Source: Staphylotrichum longicolle | Taxonomy: Eukaryota > Ascomycota > Sordariomycetes > Sordariales > Chaetomiaceae | Assembly (NCBI GenBank): GCA_019096155.1 | Contig: JAHCVI010000001.1 | Span: 10,664,001-10,728,000 of the forward strand | Length of the DNA: 64,000 bases | Reading direction: 5' to 3' | In this document: one piece after another, positions 11,411 through 23,678 of the stretch | Layout of the letters: every line of letters begins with the position of its first letter | Position numbering within the stretch: position 1 is the first letter of the stretch | The notes under the pieces: generated by a model | Database searches by the model: none | The model's input: the letters and a program-made list of their open reading frames with translations, nothing else | What the model was told of the DNA's origin: nothing | Made by a program: the position numbers and the translations under genes

Positions 11411-12658
11411 ATGGCTCTCACCTACCAGCAGTCGAAAATGGTCCGGGACACCATCCCGGCCCTCCGGGAGCATGGCGAGCAGATCACAACCACCTTTTAC
11501 AAGAACATGCTGCGGGACCACCCCGAGCTCAACAACTACTTCAACAGCGTCAACCAGAAGAACGGCCGGCAACCGCGCGCCCTGACCTCGGTCATCCTCA
11601 ACTTCGCCTCCAACATCAACCACATTAGCGAGCTGATCCCCAAGTTTGAGCGCATGTGCAACAAGCACTGCTCGCTCGGCATCCACCCGGAGCACTACGA
11701 GATCGTCGGGAAATACCTGCTCCGGGCCTTTGGCGAGGTCCTGGGCCCGGCCATGACGCCCGCCGTTTTTGCCGCGTGGGAGAAGGCGTACTGGCTGCTA
11801 GCCAAGATGCTGATCGGGCGGGAGGCGCAGCTGTACAAGGACTTTGAGAAATGGACGTCGTGGCGCAAGTTCAAGATCGACCGGGTCGTGCCCGAGGCCG
11901 AGGACATCTACTCGTTCTACCTGGTGCCGCAGGACGGCAAGAAGCTGCCCAAGTTCTTCCCCGGCCAGTACGTCTCGCTGCAGATCCACAGCCCCGAGGG
12001 CTACATGCAGGCGCGCCAGTACTCGCTCAGCGAGGCCTGGCGGGAGGACTACTACCGCATCAGCGTCAAGCGCGACGAGGGCGCGCGCTACGCCAACTCG
12101 GTCTCCAACTCGTACTTCCACCCGGGCCTCGTCTCCAACACGCTCATCGACCATATGGGCCCCGGCTCCATGGTCGAGCTGTCCCACCCGGCCGGCGACT
12201 TCTTCCTCGACGTCAACAACACCAGCAACATGCCCCTCGTCCTCATCTCGGCCGGCGTCGGCGTCACGCCCATGGTGGCCATCGCCAACACCGTCACCAA
12301 GACGCAGCCCGGGCGGCACATCTCGTGGATCCACGGCTCGCGGCGCAGCGTGCCCTTCGAGGACCACGTCGCCCAGCTCAAGCGCCAGAACCCCAACTTC
12401 CACACCAACATCTTCAAGACGCACCTGGCCAGCAACGACGTCGTCGGCGTCTCGTACGACTACGACTTCCGCATGGACCTCGCCAAGGTCCGCCCGGAGG
12501 ACCTGTACCTCAACAACGGCGGCACCGAGTACTACATCTGCGGGCCCGAGCAGTTCATGCTCGAGATGTCCGACTACCTCAAGGCGCAGGGCGTCGGCGC
12601 CTCGCGCGTCAAGTTCGAGCTGTTCTCGACGGGCGACTTGGCTTTCAAGCACCCTTGA
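11411..12658 (+). CDS. fhbA: Flavohemoglobin (nitric oxide dioxygenase)
   Basis: Converts NO plus O2 to nitrate with NAD(P)H, protecting against nitrosative stress; single exon, 415 residues, the usual family length. The N-terminal globin (about 1-145) has the B10 Tyr in TTFYKNML (Y30), the E7 Gln in NGRQPRAL (about Q54) and the proximal His in NKHCSLGIHPEHY (H86). The ferredoxin-reductase FAD domain (about 150-265) carries the flavin motif RQYSLS. The NAD domain carries GVGVTPM and the C-terminal YYICGPEQFM. There is no obvious targeting presequence, so it is probably the cytosolic type (Aspergillus fhbA-like rather than fhbB). It stands alone, with no nitrate- or nitrite-assimilation genes beside it in the window. 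Confidence 0.96.
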   Translation: MALTYQQSKMVRDTIPALREHGEQITTTFYKNMLRDHPELNNYFNSVNQKNGRQPRALTSVILNFASNINHISELIPKFERMCNKHCSLGIHPEHYEIVGKYLLRAFGEVLGPAMTPAVFAAWEKAYWLLAKMLIGREAQLYKDFEKWTSWRKFKIDRVVPEAEDIYSFYLVPQDGKKLPKFFPGQYVSLQIHSPEGYMQARQYSLSEAWREDYYRISVKRDEGARYANSVSNSYFHPGLVSNTLIDHMGPGSMVELSHPAGDFFLDVNNTSNMPLVLISAGVGVTPMVAIANTVTKTQPGRHISWIHGSRRSVPFEDHVAQLKRQNPNFHTNIFKTHLASNDVVGVSYDYDFRMDLAKVRPEDLYLNNGGTEYYICGPEQFMLEMSDYLKAQGVGASRVKFELFSTGDLAFKHP

Positions 12659-14477
12659 GTGGGAGAAAGAAAGGGAAAAAAAAAGGAGAAGGGGGTGGGG
12701 GTTCAACAAAAAGCGATATTTTGGTGTTTGTGCTTTGCATCCAACTCCGAGTTACATCACACAATTGGGGATGGAGACAAAGACTTCGATACCCAGGGTC
12801 TTTTTTTCTGGTTTTCTGGACTTTTTTTTCATCAAGGCAGCAGCGGCGTTCAGGTCGGGTTCGTTTATCGCATCAGGGGGTTCAAAATAGGGGCTGGGGT
12901 CGAGCGGGAAACAATCAACCACTCAAAAAAGGCCAAAAGAGAAAATAATTCACGTGGAAGTTTTAGAACACAGGGGTTAGAGGAATCAAAGACTCGTGTT
13001 CCTAGAAGCAGTTTCACGGCTGCTCGGACACTATTGTATCACTAGCACAAGAATTGCTCCATAACAATTTCGATCATCATCGTGATGCAGGCAAGTGATG
13101 CGAGAAGTTGGTGTTTTGTGTGTTTTCGGCTGATCATCCGGACGGAACCGCTTCCTGCCGGGCCGTCCCGTCTTGGCTCCCCCCTTTATCCCACACCCCA
13201 TTGACAAACAGATCTTTCCGTCCATCATCCCCTGCGCGTTTGTCATCGTCGTTTATTTCGTGATGCTCCCACACACATGTTCCCGCTCTTCTGCAACCCG
13301 TCTGTAATACCGAACCACCTCTACCTCTGCCTCTGTGTCATGTCCACCTCAGCTACGATTTTCTTCATTCTTTCCCCTTTTCCCCTTTCCCCTTTCCCCC
13401 TTCCCCTTTCCCCTTTCCCCTTTCCCCTTTCCCCTTTCCCCCTTCCCCCTCTTCCCGTCTGGACAGCGTTGATTGGGTCAATCGACAATCCAAAATGTCA
13501 GAGTGTTGGTGGTGTTGAAAGCCACCGATGTGCTGAAACATAGGACACCCAGCTCACCCACATCGGCCGAAGCACGATATCAATCATCTTCTGGCCTCAC
13601 TCCAGCACATACGACCACATGCGGTAGAAAATTCGGGATCCCGTCCGCTCTCCCCTAGACAAGCTGCCGACAGCCGAACTAGTACTCAGGTCGGTGACGA
13701 CTGGGGAATCCTCGGTGTTGTATGTCCTATATTTTTGCCTATCTTGACGAGAGCAGCATTGGAGCTGGTTGGTGCCTTGATACTAGGTAGCTTTGCGTGC
13801 TCTCGAGGATGGTGGTATGGTGTTCGATGAGGGCGGTAATATGCATCTCGTACACTCGGCGCCCGGTGATGCAGAACGATCAGATCGTGCGTCGCGGCTC
13901 TGTAGGCAAGTATCCGGACCTTGGACTCTCTGCCCTTCTGCTTTGCACACTGGCGGATAGCCACAGGCATGTCTTGCCTCTGTCGTTGTTCGATCCGTAA
14001 CCATTATGGCCGTATTTACACGTTGGGTGTGAGAGAATACAGTCAAGTTTCGCCAGAAACAGACGCTGTGGCTACCACACATTGGTCCACTGTGCCGTGA
14101 CAACATTACCGAGGCATCTTGCCAGCCGCGGAGGCAAGCCTCAGCAGGTCCTTCGACAGCTGCCATCGAGGGGTAGGCGTCGACGTGACGATACGACCCA
14201 CGAGCTCTTTCCGCTTTTGCATGTCACAGGTACTGCAGTTGCCAGATTTTCTGATAACCTGAACTTCATAGGCAACCTTCCATTAAACCAGCGCTATTCT
14301 CCGTCTCTCCTCCACGGCTTCCCCCTCCCAAAAGTCCTTCTCATCTCTTCCAGAAAAAACTTTCTTTGTACACATCGTACACTCGACTGCGTCTGTGGCG
14401 GGCCCAGGTTCCTTCGTCGTCATCGTTCGGTTGCTCGGGCGGGTGCTATGATCCGCACCGCCCAGCGAGGTGAGTCC
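12659..14477. other. Intergenic region with pyrimidine repeat
   Basis: 1.8 kb between the ends of two convergent genes. It contains the C/T-only tract at 13371-13457 and otherwise only short shadow frames. Confidence 0.5.
13371..13457 (+). repeat. Polypyrimidine minisatellite (CCCCTTT-type units)
   Basis: About 85 bases made almost only of C and T, with irregular cccctttc/cccttccc units repeated some ten times. The tract has mirror symmetry, as in polypurine/polypyrimidine DNA. Confidence 0.85.
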
Positions 14478-15864
14478 CTACCACTCCCAGTTGCCATACT
14501 CGGTGCCTTCCAGTTTCCTGATGTCGTCGTCGGTCAGCGGCGTGCAGCCGCCACAGGCACACCGGAAACCGTAGGTCGAGTACAAGTCGATCGTCGACGT
14601 GCCGTAGCTGATGGTAAGCTCGGTTCCCGCTGGGACCACGTCTTGACAAACGGTGAGTGAGAGGACCCCACGCTCACTGTCAAATACGTACTGGACATTC
14701 CGAGCTGACGGGCAAGCGTGGTTGAAGCGGGATGCAATCTCGAAGATTGCGATGCCGCCTGGGACGACAAATCTGTTTGGATCAGACGAAAGCCCGGAGT
14801 ACATCAGTTTCGATAGAGCGAGCGACTTACGAGTTCAACTTCTTGATCCGCTCCACCTTGCTGAAGCGGTCGCCCTCGCCGCTGTGGAGGCTTAGAAACG
14901 CCTCCCTCGCCGTCTCCGAGAGCTTGTGGAAGTCCGGCAGAAGCCGGAAGTGGGTGGTCCACAGGAGAGGACGCTCGACCAAGATGGTCTGCCCTCTCAG
15001 CAGCTCTCGGACCGCAAAGGCTCCCAGGCCGCCCAACCTCGAGGGCCGAATCTCAAAAAACACCTCAAAGCTGGCCCTTGAGGCGAGCTCCGGGGAGGGC
15101 GGCGGGGGAGGCGGAGTCCGGTCCTCCTCTTCAGCGACGACGGGGTCGGCGGGGCCAATGAGCTCGGTGAGCTCAATGGGAACTTGGTCTACATAGCTCC
15201 CATCTTCCCGGCGTTCTCGCTCCGGTACTTCCTGCCTCGACAATGTGGTGGGCAACGGCAGGCTTTCACTTGGGGCGCTATCCGGCCCATCTGTCTTTGG
15301 CACAGACAAGATCTCGTTTCTGCCAGTCCTCTTGTCAGCATTTATCTCATTCCGGCATCGGCGGACGACCATCCAAAGACACACCTGGACCAGACGCCGG
15401 CAAATTCGCTGCCTTCTGCAGGACTTGGTTGGCTGCCACTCTGATCTTCTGGAACGATGGGCGCGGCCTTGCTCAAAGAACCGTTCAGAGTGGCAGACTG
15501 ATGAGTAGTGCTGCTGGAGAAATTCTTTCTCTCGTCCTCATTCTTTATGTGGAGACGTGCAAGATGGTCGGCCAAGGAGATTGCCCCTGTGGCAGGCTGG
15601 GCTTTGGGTTCAGGTTGATGTTTGTGTAAGGCTGGGGACGACGTCTAGAATGGGTGTAAGTCGGGTTCCATTTCAAAGACATATGCGGCACCTAACCTTC
15701 AGGACTTTATTAGCTAAATTGTTGACGGGAGACGTCGTTGGGGTTGCAGTGTTTTGTCCGTTTGCATGACCAGAGAAAAGGGTCTTGTAAGTGACTGGCT
15801 GTTCAATATCGACTGGTGGAAGAGAGGCTTTGATGTCTGCTTTGATATCTCCGGATGGCAACAT
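14478..15864 (-). CDS. SET-domain protein
   Basis: Putative protein methyltransferase of 403 residues. Exons are 15864-15697, 15644-15385, 15319-14831 and 14772-14478; all introns are GT-AG and the joined frame is exact. The N-terminal ~170 residues are low-complexity. The SET region begins at EIRPSRLGGLGAFAVREL and RGQTILVERPLL, continues through FNHACPSARNVQYVFD (the NHxC pseudoknot motif) and GTELTISYG, and ends with post-SET cysteines in YGFRCACGGC. The order matches the small SMYD/Set5-like fungal SET proteins. No MYND finger is visible in the SET insert. The ATG at 15864 is the first available if the upstream sequence 15986-15937 (gtaagt..gacgcag) is spliced as a 5'-UTR intron. Substrate unknown. 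Confidence 0.83.
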
Positions 15865-15936
15865 TCTGAGATGGCTCCTTGCTCCTGGACTGGTCCTTTG
15901 TCGAGCAATATCACGAGATGTTTTGCGGTCTGATGT

Positions 15937-15986
15937 CTGCGTCAGGAACCGATACAACACGGCATGAGATCTGGCTGTTGACTTAC
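15937..15986 (-). other. Probable 5'-UTR intron of the SET-domain gene
   Basis: A perfect gtaagt donor and a gacgcag acceptor 50 nt apart on the minus strand. Removing it deletes an upstream out-of-frame ATG, so the first remaining ATG is the one at 15864 that opens the SET-protein frame. Confidence 0.5.
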
Positions 15987-18064
15987 CACTGCTGGCTACT
16001 GAGCAAACACTGGGGGTTTTCAGGTTGCCGCCCAGCTCTCAGTGCGCAAATACTTGACGAGCCTTTCTCCTGCTTTCGGCACAGAGGAGAGAAGGGAAAG
16101 ATCTTCTGTTGCGCCTCGCCAATCGACTGGACGCCAGAGATTTGATTCGAAGGCGGACTCGACTGTTTTTTGAGGTTGGGTGAGAGAGAGATGAGCAGGT
16201 TCTGTCAGTTATGTTGTTGGGTTGTGTGGGGAAAGGTGTGTGTTTTGGAGGAAGCGAGACAGCCGTGCTGTTTGGTTATTGAAACGATCGGAGTTGAGGG
16301 AAGCAGAAACGCGTCTGCCTTAAAGAGAAGAGAAGTTTGTCGGGGTCAGTGAGAGGAAGAGAAAGTCCGGTTCTCAATGAGGTTCCAATGTGAACTGAGG
16401 CAGCTGGGTCAAGAAGGCTGAATCAGAGACGGGGATAGTTGGAGAAGGGCGAGGAGAAGGGGGAAAGGGAAAGGTTGTGAATGACGGCAAAGAGCTTCTC
16501 ACGACAGGTCGAAGTACGCCGAATCGCCCGGCCACCGCTCAGCGAATCCTCTTCTTTCTTCGGGTCTGGTTGCTTGTTTGGTGGATTGGCGCTAGGTCGG
16601 GGCTTTGCTGAAGGATGTTGTGTTGGGGGAGTATTCGAGAAGCTGGTCACTGTTGAAGAAGATGCCAGTCTTGGTGGGTGAAATTTTTCAGGCGACGCGC
16701 AGTGGACAGAGGAAGTCGGGGATGGGGAGGAGGGAAGTAGCAAGAGGTATTGCACCGCTGGGACTTGCGACTGTTTCTGCCGTCGTTCTCCTCAACGCCG
16801 CGGGTGAAAGTGGGCAGTGGTCTCTGGAAGAACTAAAACGGCGAGATTCTGTTATGGTATCGTTGTCAAGGTTCTCGATTGGGTTTCAACAAGAATGTGG
16901 AGGATGTTCAGAGATCTGGACTGGGAAGAGAAATTCCTGGGCTCCCCTTGGTACCGAGCTGGAGGCCCCGGGGGATCCGTGAGTACCACGGCAAGAACGA
17001 CGCGGTGACGCGCCTTAAGAGGGGACTTTCAAGTCACGCGTATAAAAAGGGGGCAACGCGCGTCAGGGGAAAGACGAAGATATTCTCAGGGCAAATTGGA
17101 CGACGCGCCTCGTTGGCGGTCTTCCTGATATTCTTCCCTGAAATCCGAAGTACTGGCTGTGGTTGGTATTCGGGACCGCAATTCATGTTCAACTGATATC
17201 TCTACAACGGAAGTCTTCCCAGTGTTTACTTGTTAACTTGTTGTCACAAATCGCGCTGCCAGTACTATCACTTTGGAGACTGCCAGACAACCAGTATCTG
17301 CAATCACAGGCGACATTCCAGATCATGGATCATGAAAGATGAGAAGTATAAGTTTAATTATGGAACTCGATAATGCAAGGTCGTTGTAATCCTTCAGAGC
17401 TCATCTGAGACTCGCCCTTTAGGAGCGACAGGCAAGCCAAGCCGCCCCAGAATAAGGTAGCCCACATATTTGCAGTCTTGGGCACACACTCCTAGCCTGG
17501 CGACCCCCTTTTCTCATTGTTTATAATTGCCACCTGATCAATTTGTGCGATCAGAAGTCCACCTTTCCGAGGGACATCCTATCTTTAGACTTCCACCCTG
17601 ACGCTCCGCAGGCTTTTCTCTGTTCAGACGATCACGAGCCTCAAAAAATCTTTGGTGTTGAGGCCTGGAGAGTCATGAGTTACTGCCATCCTCAAATCCG
17701 ATGTGGTATTGTGGCACGGGCAAAGAAGCTATGGGATTAGCCATCGTTTGTTGAACAATGTCGCTTCAAAGTGCTGAGCATGTGGTACAGATATCCAAAT
17801 CACGTCGTCTAAGGTCCATACCGAGATAACTACCCTGAAGTGTGGGACAAGGATTTCCATAGAAGAGTGAGACAGTTCATCTGTCAAACCAGACGAGCGG
17901 AGGACATGTGCTACGAGTGACCTACGCTTGCGTCTTCGTGCTCGCTTTGTGCCTTGTTCCCTCTGGGGAGAGCCGGAATACAAATAGACAGCTTCTTTTC
18001 TCAAATTATCTCAGCATTGCTTTGCACCGTTGAGCCCAAGCACATGAGACGCAGAAGCACAACC
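15987..18064. other. Gene-free region with orphan TATA box
   Basis: Upstream region of the minus-strand SET gene and of the plus-strand gene at 18065. A strong TATA-like sequence on the plus strand at 17041 has no obvious coding sequence within the next 900 bp. Confidence 0.4.
17041..17050 (+). promoter_or_regulatory. TATA-like box, target unclear
   Basis: tataaaaagg matches the TATA consensus very well. The next supported coding start on this strand is about 1 kb away at 18065, so it may serve a non-coding or unrecognised transcript, or be fortuitous. Confidence 0.3.
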
Positions 18065-18709
18065 ATGCACCCTCATTTAACTGTTGGGCTAGTCCTAAGC
18101 AGTGACAGCATCTTTGCTGCCACGGCTCCGATTCCTATTCACCACCACGCCCTGCTCAACTCGCCACTCTTCAACACTCCTTTGGCAGCCCCTCCCTCTG
18201 CCGTGAGCAACATCTTCCGCAGATCCATTCGACCCCCTGGACGCGAGGGCCTTCATTTCTTGAGCTCTGCGACTGTTTCTACCTTAGTTGAGAGTTCTCA
18301 AGTTGCTTCAAAACCCACAGCGACCTTTCCTTATGACCTCGACACGGAAGCCCGCTTACTACCAACCATGTTCGCGCGAGTTGGTGACATCCTGACGTCG
18401 TCCACAAACACGACGCTCCTCACCAGGACGGTCACCACTTGTGTCCCAGCTGTCGCCGGCACAGTGACAGTCACGGCCCTTCCCGCCACACCCTCCAGCA
18501 CCGAGAATGAGCCCCGGTACAAATCCATCACGATACTCGAGACGGTCCCGTTCACGACGACCGCTTTGCCCGCGGTGACCGTGACGGGACTGCAGGTCCT
18601 CACGAGCGTGGTGGTCATTCCGGTTCCCTCTATAGAAAGCGGGTTTCGAACGACAACCACCACTTGCAACGACTACTGCCAGTGCTCTTCTGGGGTCGTG
18701 TCGTCCTGA
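18065..18709 (+). CDS. Putative secreted Thr/Val-rich protein, function unknown
   Basis: Single-exon frame of 214 residues from the ATG with an A at -3 (an alternative ATG lies at 18044). The start MHPHLTVGLVL...IFAATAPIP is moderately hydrophobic and could be a signal peptide with cleavage after ATA. The rest is rich in Ser, Thr, Val and Pro, with repeated TVTV-like stretches (GTVTVTALPAT, PAVTVTGLQVLTSVVV) and a short Cys-containing tail (TTCNDYCQCSSG). The codon third positions are GC-rich, as in the clear genes nearby. No known domain is visible; it resembles fungal extracellular or cell-wall low-complexity proteins. It could be an orphan gene or a false prediction. Confidence 0.5.
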   Translation: MHPHLTVGLVLSSDSIFAATAPIPIHHHALLNSPLFNTPLAAPPSAVSNIFRRSIRPPGREGLHFLSSATVSTLVESSQVASKPTATFPYDLDTEARLLPTMFARVGDILTSSTNTTLLTRTVTTCVPAVAGTVTVTALPATPSSTENEPRYKSITILETVPFTTTALPAVTVTGLQVLTSVVVIPVPSIESGFRTTTTTCNDYCQCSSGVVSS

Positions 18710-21700
18710 GACGGCCCCTGGATCGGGGGTTCGGTTTGAACGGGCGGGATACAAGCACAAAGCACGAGCAGGGTGATTGTTACCACTCTGGGAGAAGCTA
18801 CGCCAATGAGTTGGTAAAGTGGCTTTGCACTGTTCACTTCTCTCCCTGGATCGGCGCGCCGGGGGGGTTTGAAGAGGGGAAAGGCGGAGTGGAATCAAGG
18901 GTGTGGTGTTGATTTCAGGGGCTAGCAAACAGGCGACTGACAAGGATTGCATCAGTGACCCCCACTCCAAAATTTTGGCCTCCTTTCTTTGTTCCCAGAG
19001 AGAATGCCCGTTGACAGCGTGAGTTGACCTTGAGGACTCCGATAGAGATTGTCGTTGTTGCGGGCAAAACGTAGGGATGAGTGGAGTTGGACGTGAGGAA
19101 AGCTTGACAAGGCCACCCTGAGTGGCATCGGATTGCCCGAGATTCATAGCATGAATACCCAGGTACCGTTAAGGTGCGTCTCAACGTGCGTTAGTCTGCA
19201 GACTCCGCCTTGCCCCTGATCCATCTATGAGTGGTGTTCTGCAACTAGGCGGCCCAGATAGGCGGCCACAGTGTGCGAGGCGGAGAGGCAAGGATGGATT
19301 CGTGATAACGTCAGGCATGTCGTTTCGCTCCGCTGAGCTCTCATCAAGCCTCTTTGAGGCGGCCAAGATCTGCAAGGTTTTATTTTGAGGGATGCGCAGC
19401 CATTTTTCCTTCTAGAGCGTTGCTCGTTGTTCTTTCGTCTTACCAAAAGAAGACTGATACAGGATTGTTTGCCCGACGCTGAAGCCACAAAGCCACATCA
19501 TCTGAAGGAGTGTTGCTTGCATGATGCGGTCGCGGCGCTTCAGGGGTAGAGTGGACGAGATGGTGGGATGGATGAACCCGGTGAGAGAAGCAGGGGTCTT
19601 ACAACGAGAACGAGGCTTTGTGTTGACCTCGTTGAAGATGCAAGCAGCTTTGCAATGGACAGCATCTGCTGACTGTAGTTAGAGAATGTAAGGTCTCATA
19701 ACAAAGAGCAACAACGCCTTGTGAATAGATCCATGCTACATGATGAGCTCTTCTGTGGCAAAATGCAATGTGTATTGGCAGAACCAGGAGAGCGGGTGTC
19801 TTCGTCTTGTTCGAAGTTTGCAGGCGAGACAGAGACGGGGATTGAACACCAGAGAAACCAGAGTCGGTCAAACAACAGGGGATTGGGACACAGAGTGGCT
19901 CGGGGGCATTCTTTGGCCTGCATCGCCTTCCCCAGGTCTGATACTGGCTGAAGATGAGGCAGCGATGGCCTTTGATGTACATACAGACTCCTGCAAGCCT
20001 CACTGAGACCGGTGTGGCTGGGAAGCATGTCTGGCTCGCAGTGACTCGGGCGCCGGTGTAAGGGGAAAATAAGGACGAGGTTATGGAACGTGTTGTTCGG
20101 TTCGGGACTTGAGTCTGAGGTTTACAGATCGGCATGTAGCTGAGTTCCACGCGGACCCGGTTGAGTGCGAGGCTTGATTCTTTGAAGTGGAAGAAGTAGA
20201 AACCGAGTCACTCGATGTACCTCCCATGAGAGGAAAAGTACCGAAGTGGGTGTTGGAAGCGCTTAGCAAGGCGGCAAGGTTCCCGAGATGGGGGGAAGAA
20301 AAGGGCATGGTGTTGGGCCTGGAGGGCGCCCCGGACAAGGACCTCACGGGCGCCAACTGCCGACCAGTAACACCCGACCGCCTATATTTTCTGTCTTGTG
20401 CTGTTGGGCCTGTCTAAAATCAGTGAGAGGAGGGGAAAAGGGACGGAACATGACCTGTTCAAGGAAGAGGCCCAACACACGGGATTGTTCTTCCGTCTTG
20501 CTCTTCTGTTTCCTGCTGCCAGAAGCTGCCGACGTTTTGTGTGGTTCTCACAGTCACCTGCGGCGCGAATCGAGTTGCGAAATAATCAATCAACGGGCTG
20601 TCACTGTCCAGTCGCTCCAGCGACCGAGGTATTTCGGTGATTTGGCGTTGGGATGGCCCGAGACAATTGGTGTTCGGAAAGACAGCCCGGGACGATAACG
20701 GTGACGGGCGGACTGGGCTGGTCGCCAGGGTTCTCAAGTCCTTGCCGTTTTCGATTTCGCCTTTGAATTACAGGGTCCGTTTGTGCAGGATTGCATTGAC
20801 CAACGGCCCATTTGCATCACTGGCGCAATCGTTAGCTGGGTGGCAGTGGAGTCTCCCGAGGATCGCGCTTGTTGTGTGAACCTCCACTGGCTGACCCCCT
20901 TTGGTGGTTTGATTCCAGCGCCAATCCTGCGTGATGCGTCGCGTGTGGTCGACAACTCGGCCGAATACTGCACGGCCTCGCAGCGAGAAGGCGCGTGGTG
21001 TCCTGCAGACGCCTCGAGGGCGGCCAGGCGATCCATGACTGCCATGTCTCGGTCTCTCCAGTGGCTGGTTTTCCAGCTGGTTCCTTCCCAAACGAGAAGT
21101 TTGAATTTTACTCGTCAGTTGTGCACCTGCGTCATGCCCCTCGCCTTTTAGCGCCAACAGACCGCACCAGTTTTTATGGAGCCTTGGAGCCTCGACGACC
21201 CTGCGTTGATGCAGTCGGCCCCTCCACGCCGAAGGACTGGAATTTGATTGACTGCAACAAACATCATTGCTGGCATTGACCGCGATGACACGCTCGACAC
21301 ACACTGCTGCGCTGCTGCACTGCTGCGCCGTTTTCCTGCTACCAAAACGCGGGCGTGTGCAACGAGCCAAGGGCCGCCCAGTCCCCAGGCCTTGTCTGAC
21401 GTGGCACCGCATCCTGCTGCTCGACGGCGGCGACGGCCCATCAGCGGCCATGATGGCCGCACAAGGAGCTGCGCAGCAGCATCGCCTGCGGTTATTTTGG
21501 GCGACGTTCGGCTGCCTACGGCCCCAAGCTAACTGGATTGACTGGCAATAATCCACCGATGTAATGCTCCGATTCCAGTGTAAAAAAGATTGCGACGATC
21601 TTGTACAGTCATCGTGGGGAGATCGAGCCTGCTGTCTTGGGGGGAAGGCTTCGATTCCTCGAGAGCAGCAATTTGTGGGCCATGTTCGACGGCAAGCGTG

Positions 21701-23678
21701 GGTCCGGCAAGATCCAACCAATCTCCAGCGTTGTTGGGACCCGACAGATCGGTAACACAGTGAGACACTGTGCATTTTGGAAGGTACCTCGCTCTAATTG
21801 GCTGGGGTTGTGATGCCAAGGAGGTGTTGGTCGGGGGAATGAACAAGGTGGAGCAGGAGCTCGACGTTCATAGGCTTGGGCCTTCTCTTTCCATCTGCAC
21901 GAGGCTTTCTTGAGACGCTTCCTGCCTGCCGTGGTTGCTGCGCTTGAGGGATTCAGGGGGTCCTTCCGTTTCTCTCTTCCAGGCCCGTGTCTCCCCGAGT
22001 CTCCCGGGGGGTCCTAGAATCTCCAGGGCTAACGTATCGCTGTGGCTCCGCAATTTCAAGTGTGTGGATGATAACAGTGCACGAGGTCCATGGCGGGAGA
22101 TGGCGGTGATGGTGCACAGAATGATTTTTGACAGCCACCGAGTCGCCGCAATGGACGAAATGGGCGGCTGATCGCCCGCGAGGTGCAGGGAGCGCTCGGA
22201 GGTACGGAGCCGCGGGTGGCAGCGCCAACCGCACTCTGCAGCACTCGATCGAGGACCCCCTGCCCAGGGCAGATGCAACCAAGCAATGGAAGGAAGCCAA
22301 GCCATGCTTTCACGCCCCTGTGCGCAAAAACATCTCACGCCTGACGCAACTCTTGCGCCGCATGCCAGGCCTGCTAGGCCAAGGAACCTCGCCCACACCA
22401 CGGCTGATGACGAAGATTCTGCTAACGAGCTGTCTTCTTCTTTGGGTCGTTGCTGCATCAAGCCGTCGTCCTCGAGAGATTGATCAGGCGAGCCGCCATG
22501 GCATCAGAGGGATCTCGTACCCGCGCGCCCATCTTCCCTCTGAGGCAAATTCCGGGGGGCATTTTTCCCTCCTTCCCCCCCGCGACCGCACCAATCTCCT
22601 CAAAAGTCCCCCTCCACCTCAAGCATCATGGCCTCCCAACAAGCAAGTCATTCTGGCATTCCCCCATCTTGAATCCTGGCAAATGCTTCCTCGACCTCCT
22701 TCCAAGACGACAACGTTTGCTACCTGAAACATGAGGGCTGCATGAGCACAGTCTCGACGAGGGCATCAAAACCCAGGGCTCCGGGTCTGCGCTGTGGTGC
22801 GTAACTGCGTGCAACAAGCGACCGTCGCTCGCTTTTCATCCACGCGTCGACTTATCTCGGGCCACCGTTTCCCTCACTGTGTACACGCCCCGAGCGGGAA
22901 CCAGGCCCAGAGTGACTTTTCTGCGGCTGGGGTCCAGAGCACGCCGAGAAAGCCAAACACACTTAGCCTCGATTTCGTTCTGCACGTCTCGCGGGGCGTT
23001 GCCAATCACGGCCTGGGGTACAGGGCTGAGGAGCCCTGACGGCGCTTCTTCTGGCCACCCACGACCCCAGTCGGCACGGAGTACACAAGTACATCGGACG
23101 GCTGGCCGCGTTCCGTCGCTGTCAGATGATCTACTGTGTACGGCATCTACCCTCGTCCTTCTTTTGCTCCGGATTCCCATCTTCGAACATTGGCAGATGC
23201 CATCGCCATCACGCACCAAGGACGGGTCAAGATTGCGCCAAATTCGCCCTAGAAGAGCGCGCAGCACGGGAAGCTCTTGCGTCTGTCTCTTCAGATCTTG
23301 ACGGCAACAATCCGACCTCGGGGTCCCGTCTCCTCCCTGCATCTCCAGGCAATCTCGCCAGTTTGCCCAGGACCTTCACACCATTTGCACTGGCATTCCC
23401 TGGTCTCCCGCGGACCAACCCGTTCCCGGCAGACAGAAGCACGGCGCCTCCCAACGCGGCCTCCAGCGCTGAGCGGCCAGTCCAGTCACAGTCATTTGAT
23501 TCCGCAGCCCACCGCTGTCTTGCACCAGGCCCAACAACATTCGCCCTGTGTCGCTCCCTCCGGCCGCGCTCCCACGCAGAGCAGCACCCTATAAGGGGTC
23601 GAGACCCGTCTTTCCATTTATTTTGCTCCCAGGACCTCGCCCTTTACATTGCAGCTTATTCTTCGAAAGCGTCCAGGA
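18710..23678. other. Gene-poor region
   Basis: About 5 kb without any frame that looks like a real protein. The longest frame, 335 codons on the minus strand at 20768-21775, is Arg/Ser/Cys-rich with no hydrophobic core pattern and reads as a GC-rich shadow. The right end carries a TATA-like tataag at 23590, just upstream of the next gene. Confidence 0.45.
23590..23595 (+). promoter_or_regulatory. TATA-like box upstream of the PGYPP-repeat gene
   Basis: tataag lies about 90 bp before the ATG at 23679 and is followed by a CT-rich leader. Confidence 0.35.

Noticed and set aside
11798..12709. 303-codon minus-strand frame and two long plus-strand frames over flavohemoglobin
   Set aside because: Shadow frames of a strongly codon-biased gene; only the 415-codon frame has globin and reductase motifs.
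572..18709. Secondary-metabolite cluster around the Zn2Cys6 factor, SDR and flavohemoglobin
   Set aside because: No PKS, NRPS, terpene cyclase, P450 or transporter is present, and large gaps separate the genes.
20768..21775. 335-codon minus-strand frame
   Set aside because: Composition like a GC-rich random frame (Arg, Ser, Cys); no motif and no conserved-looking segments.
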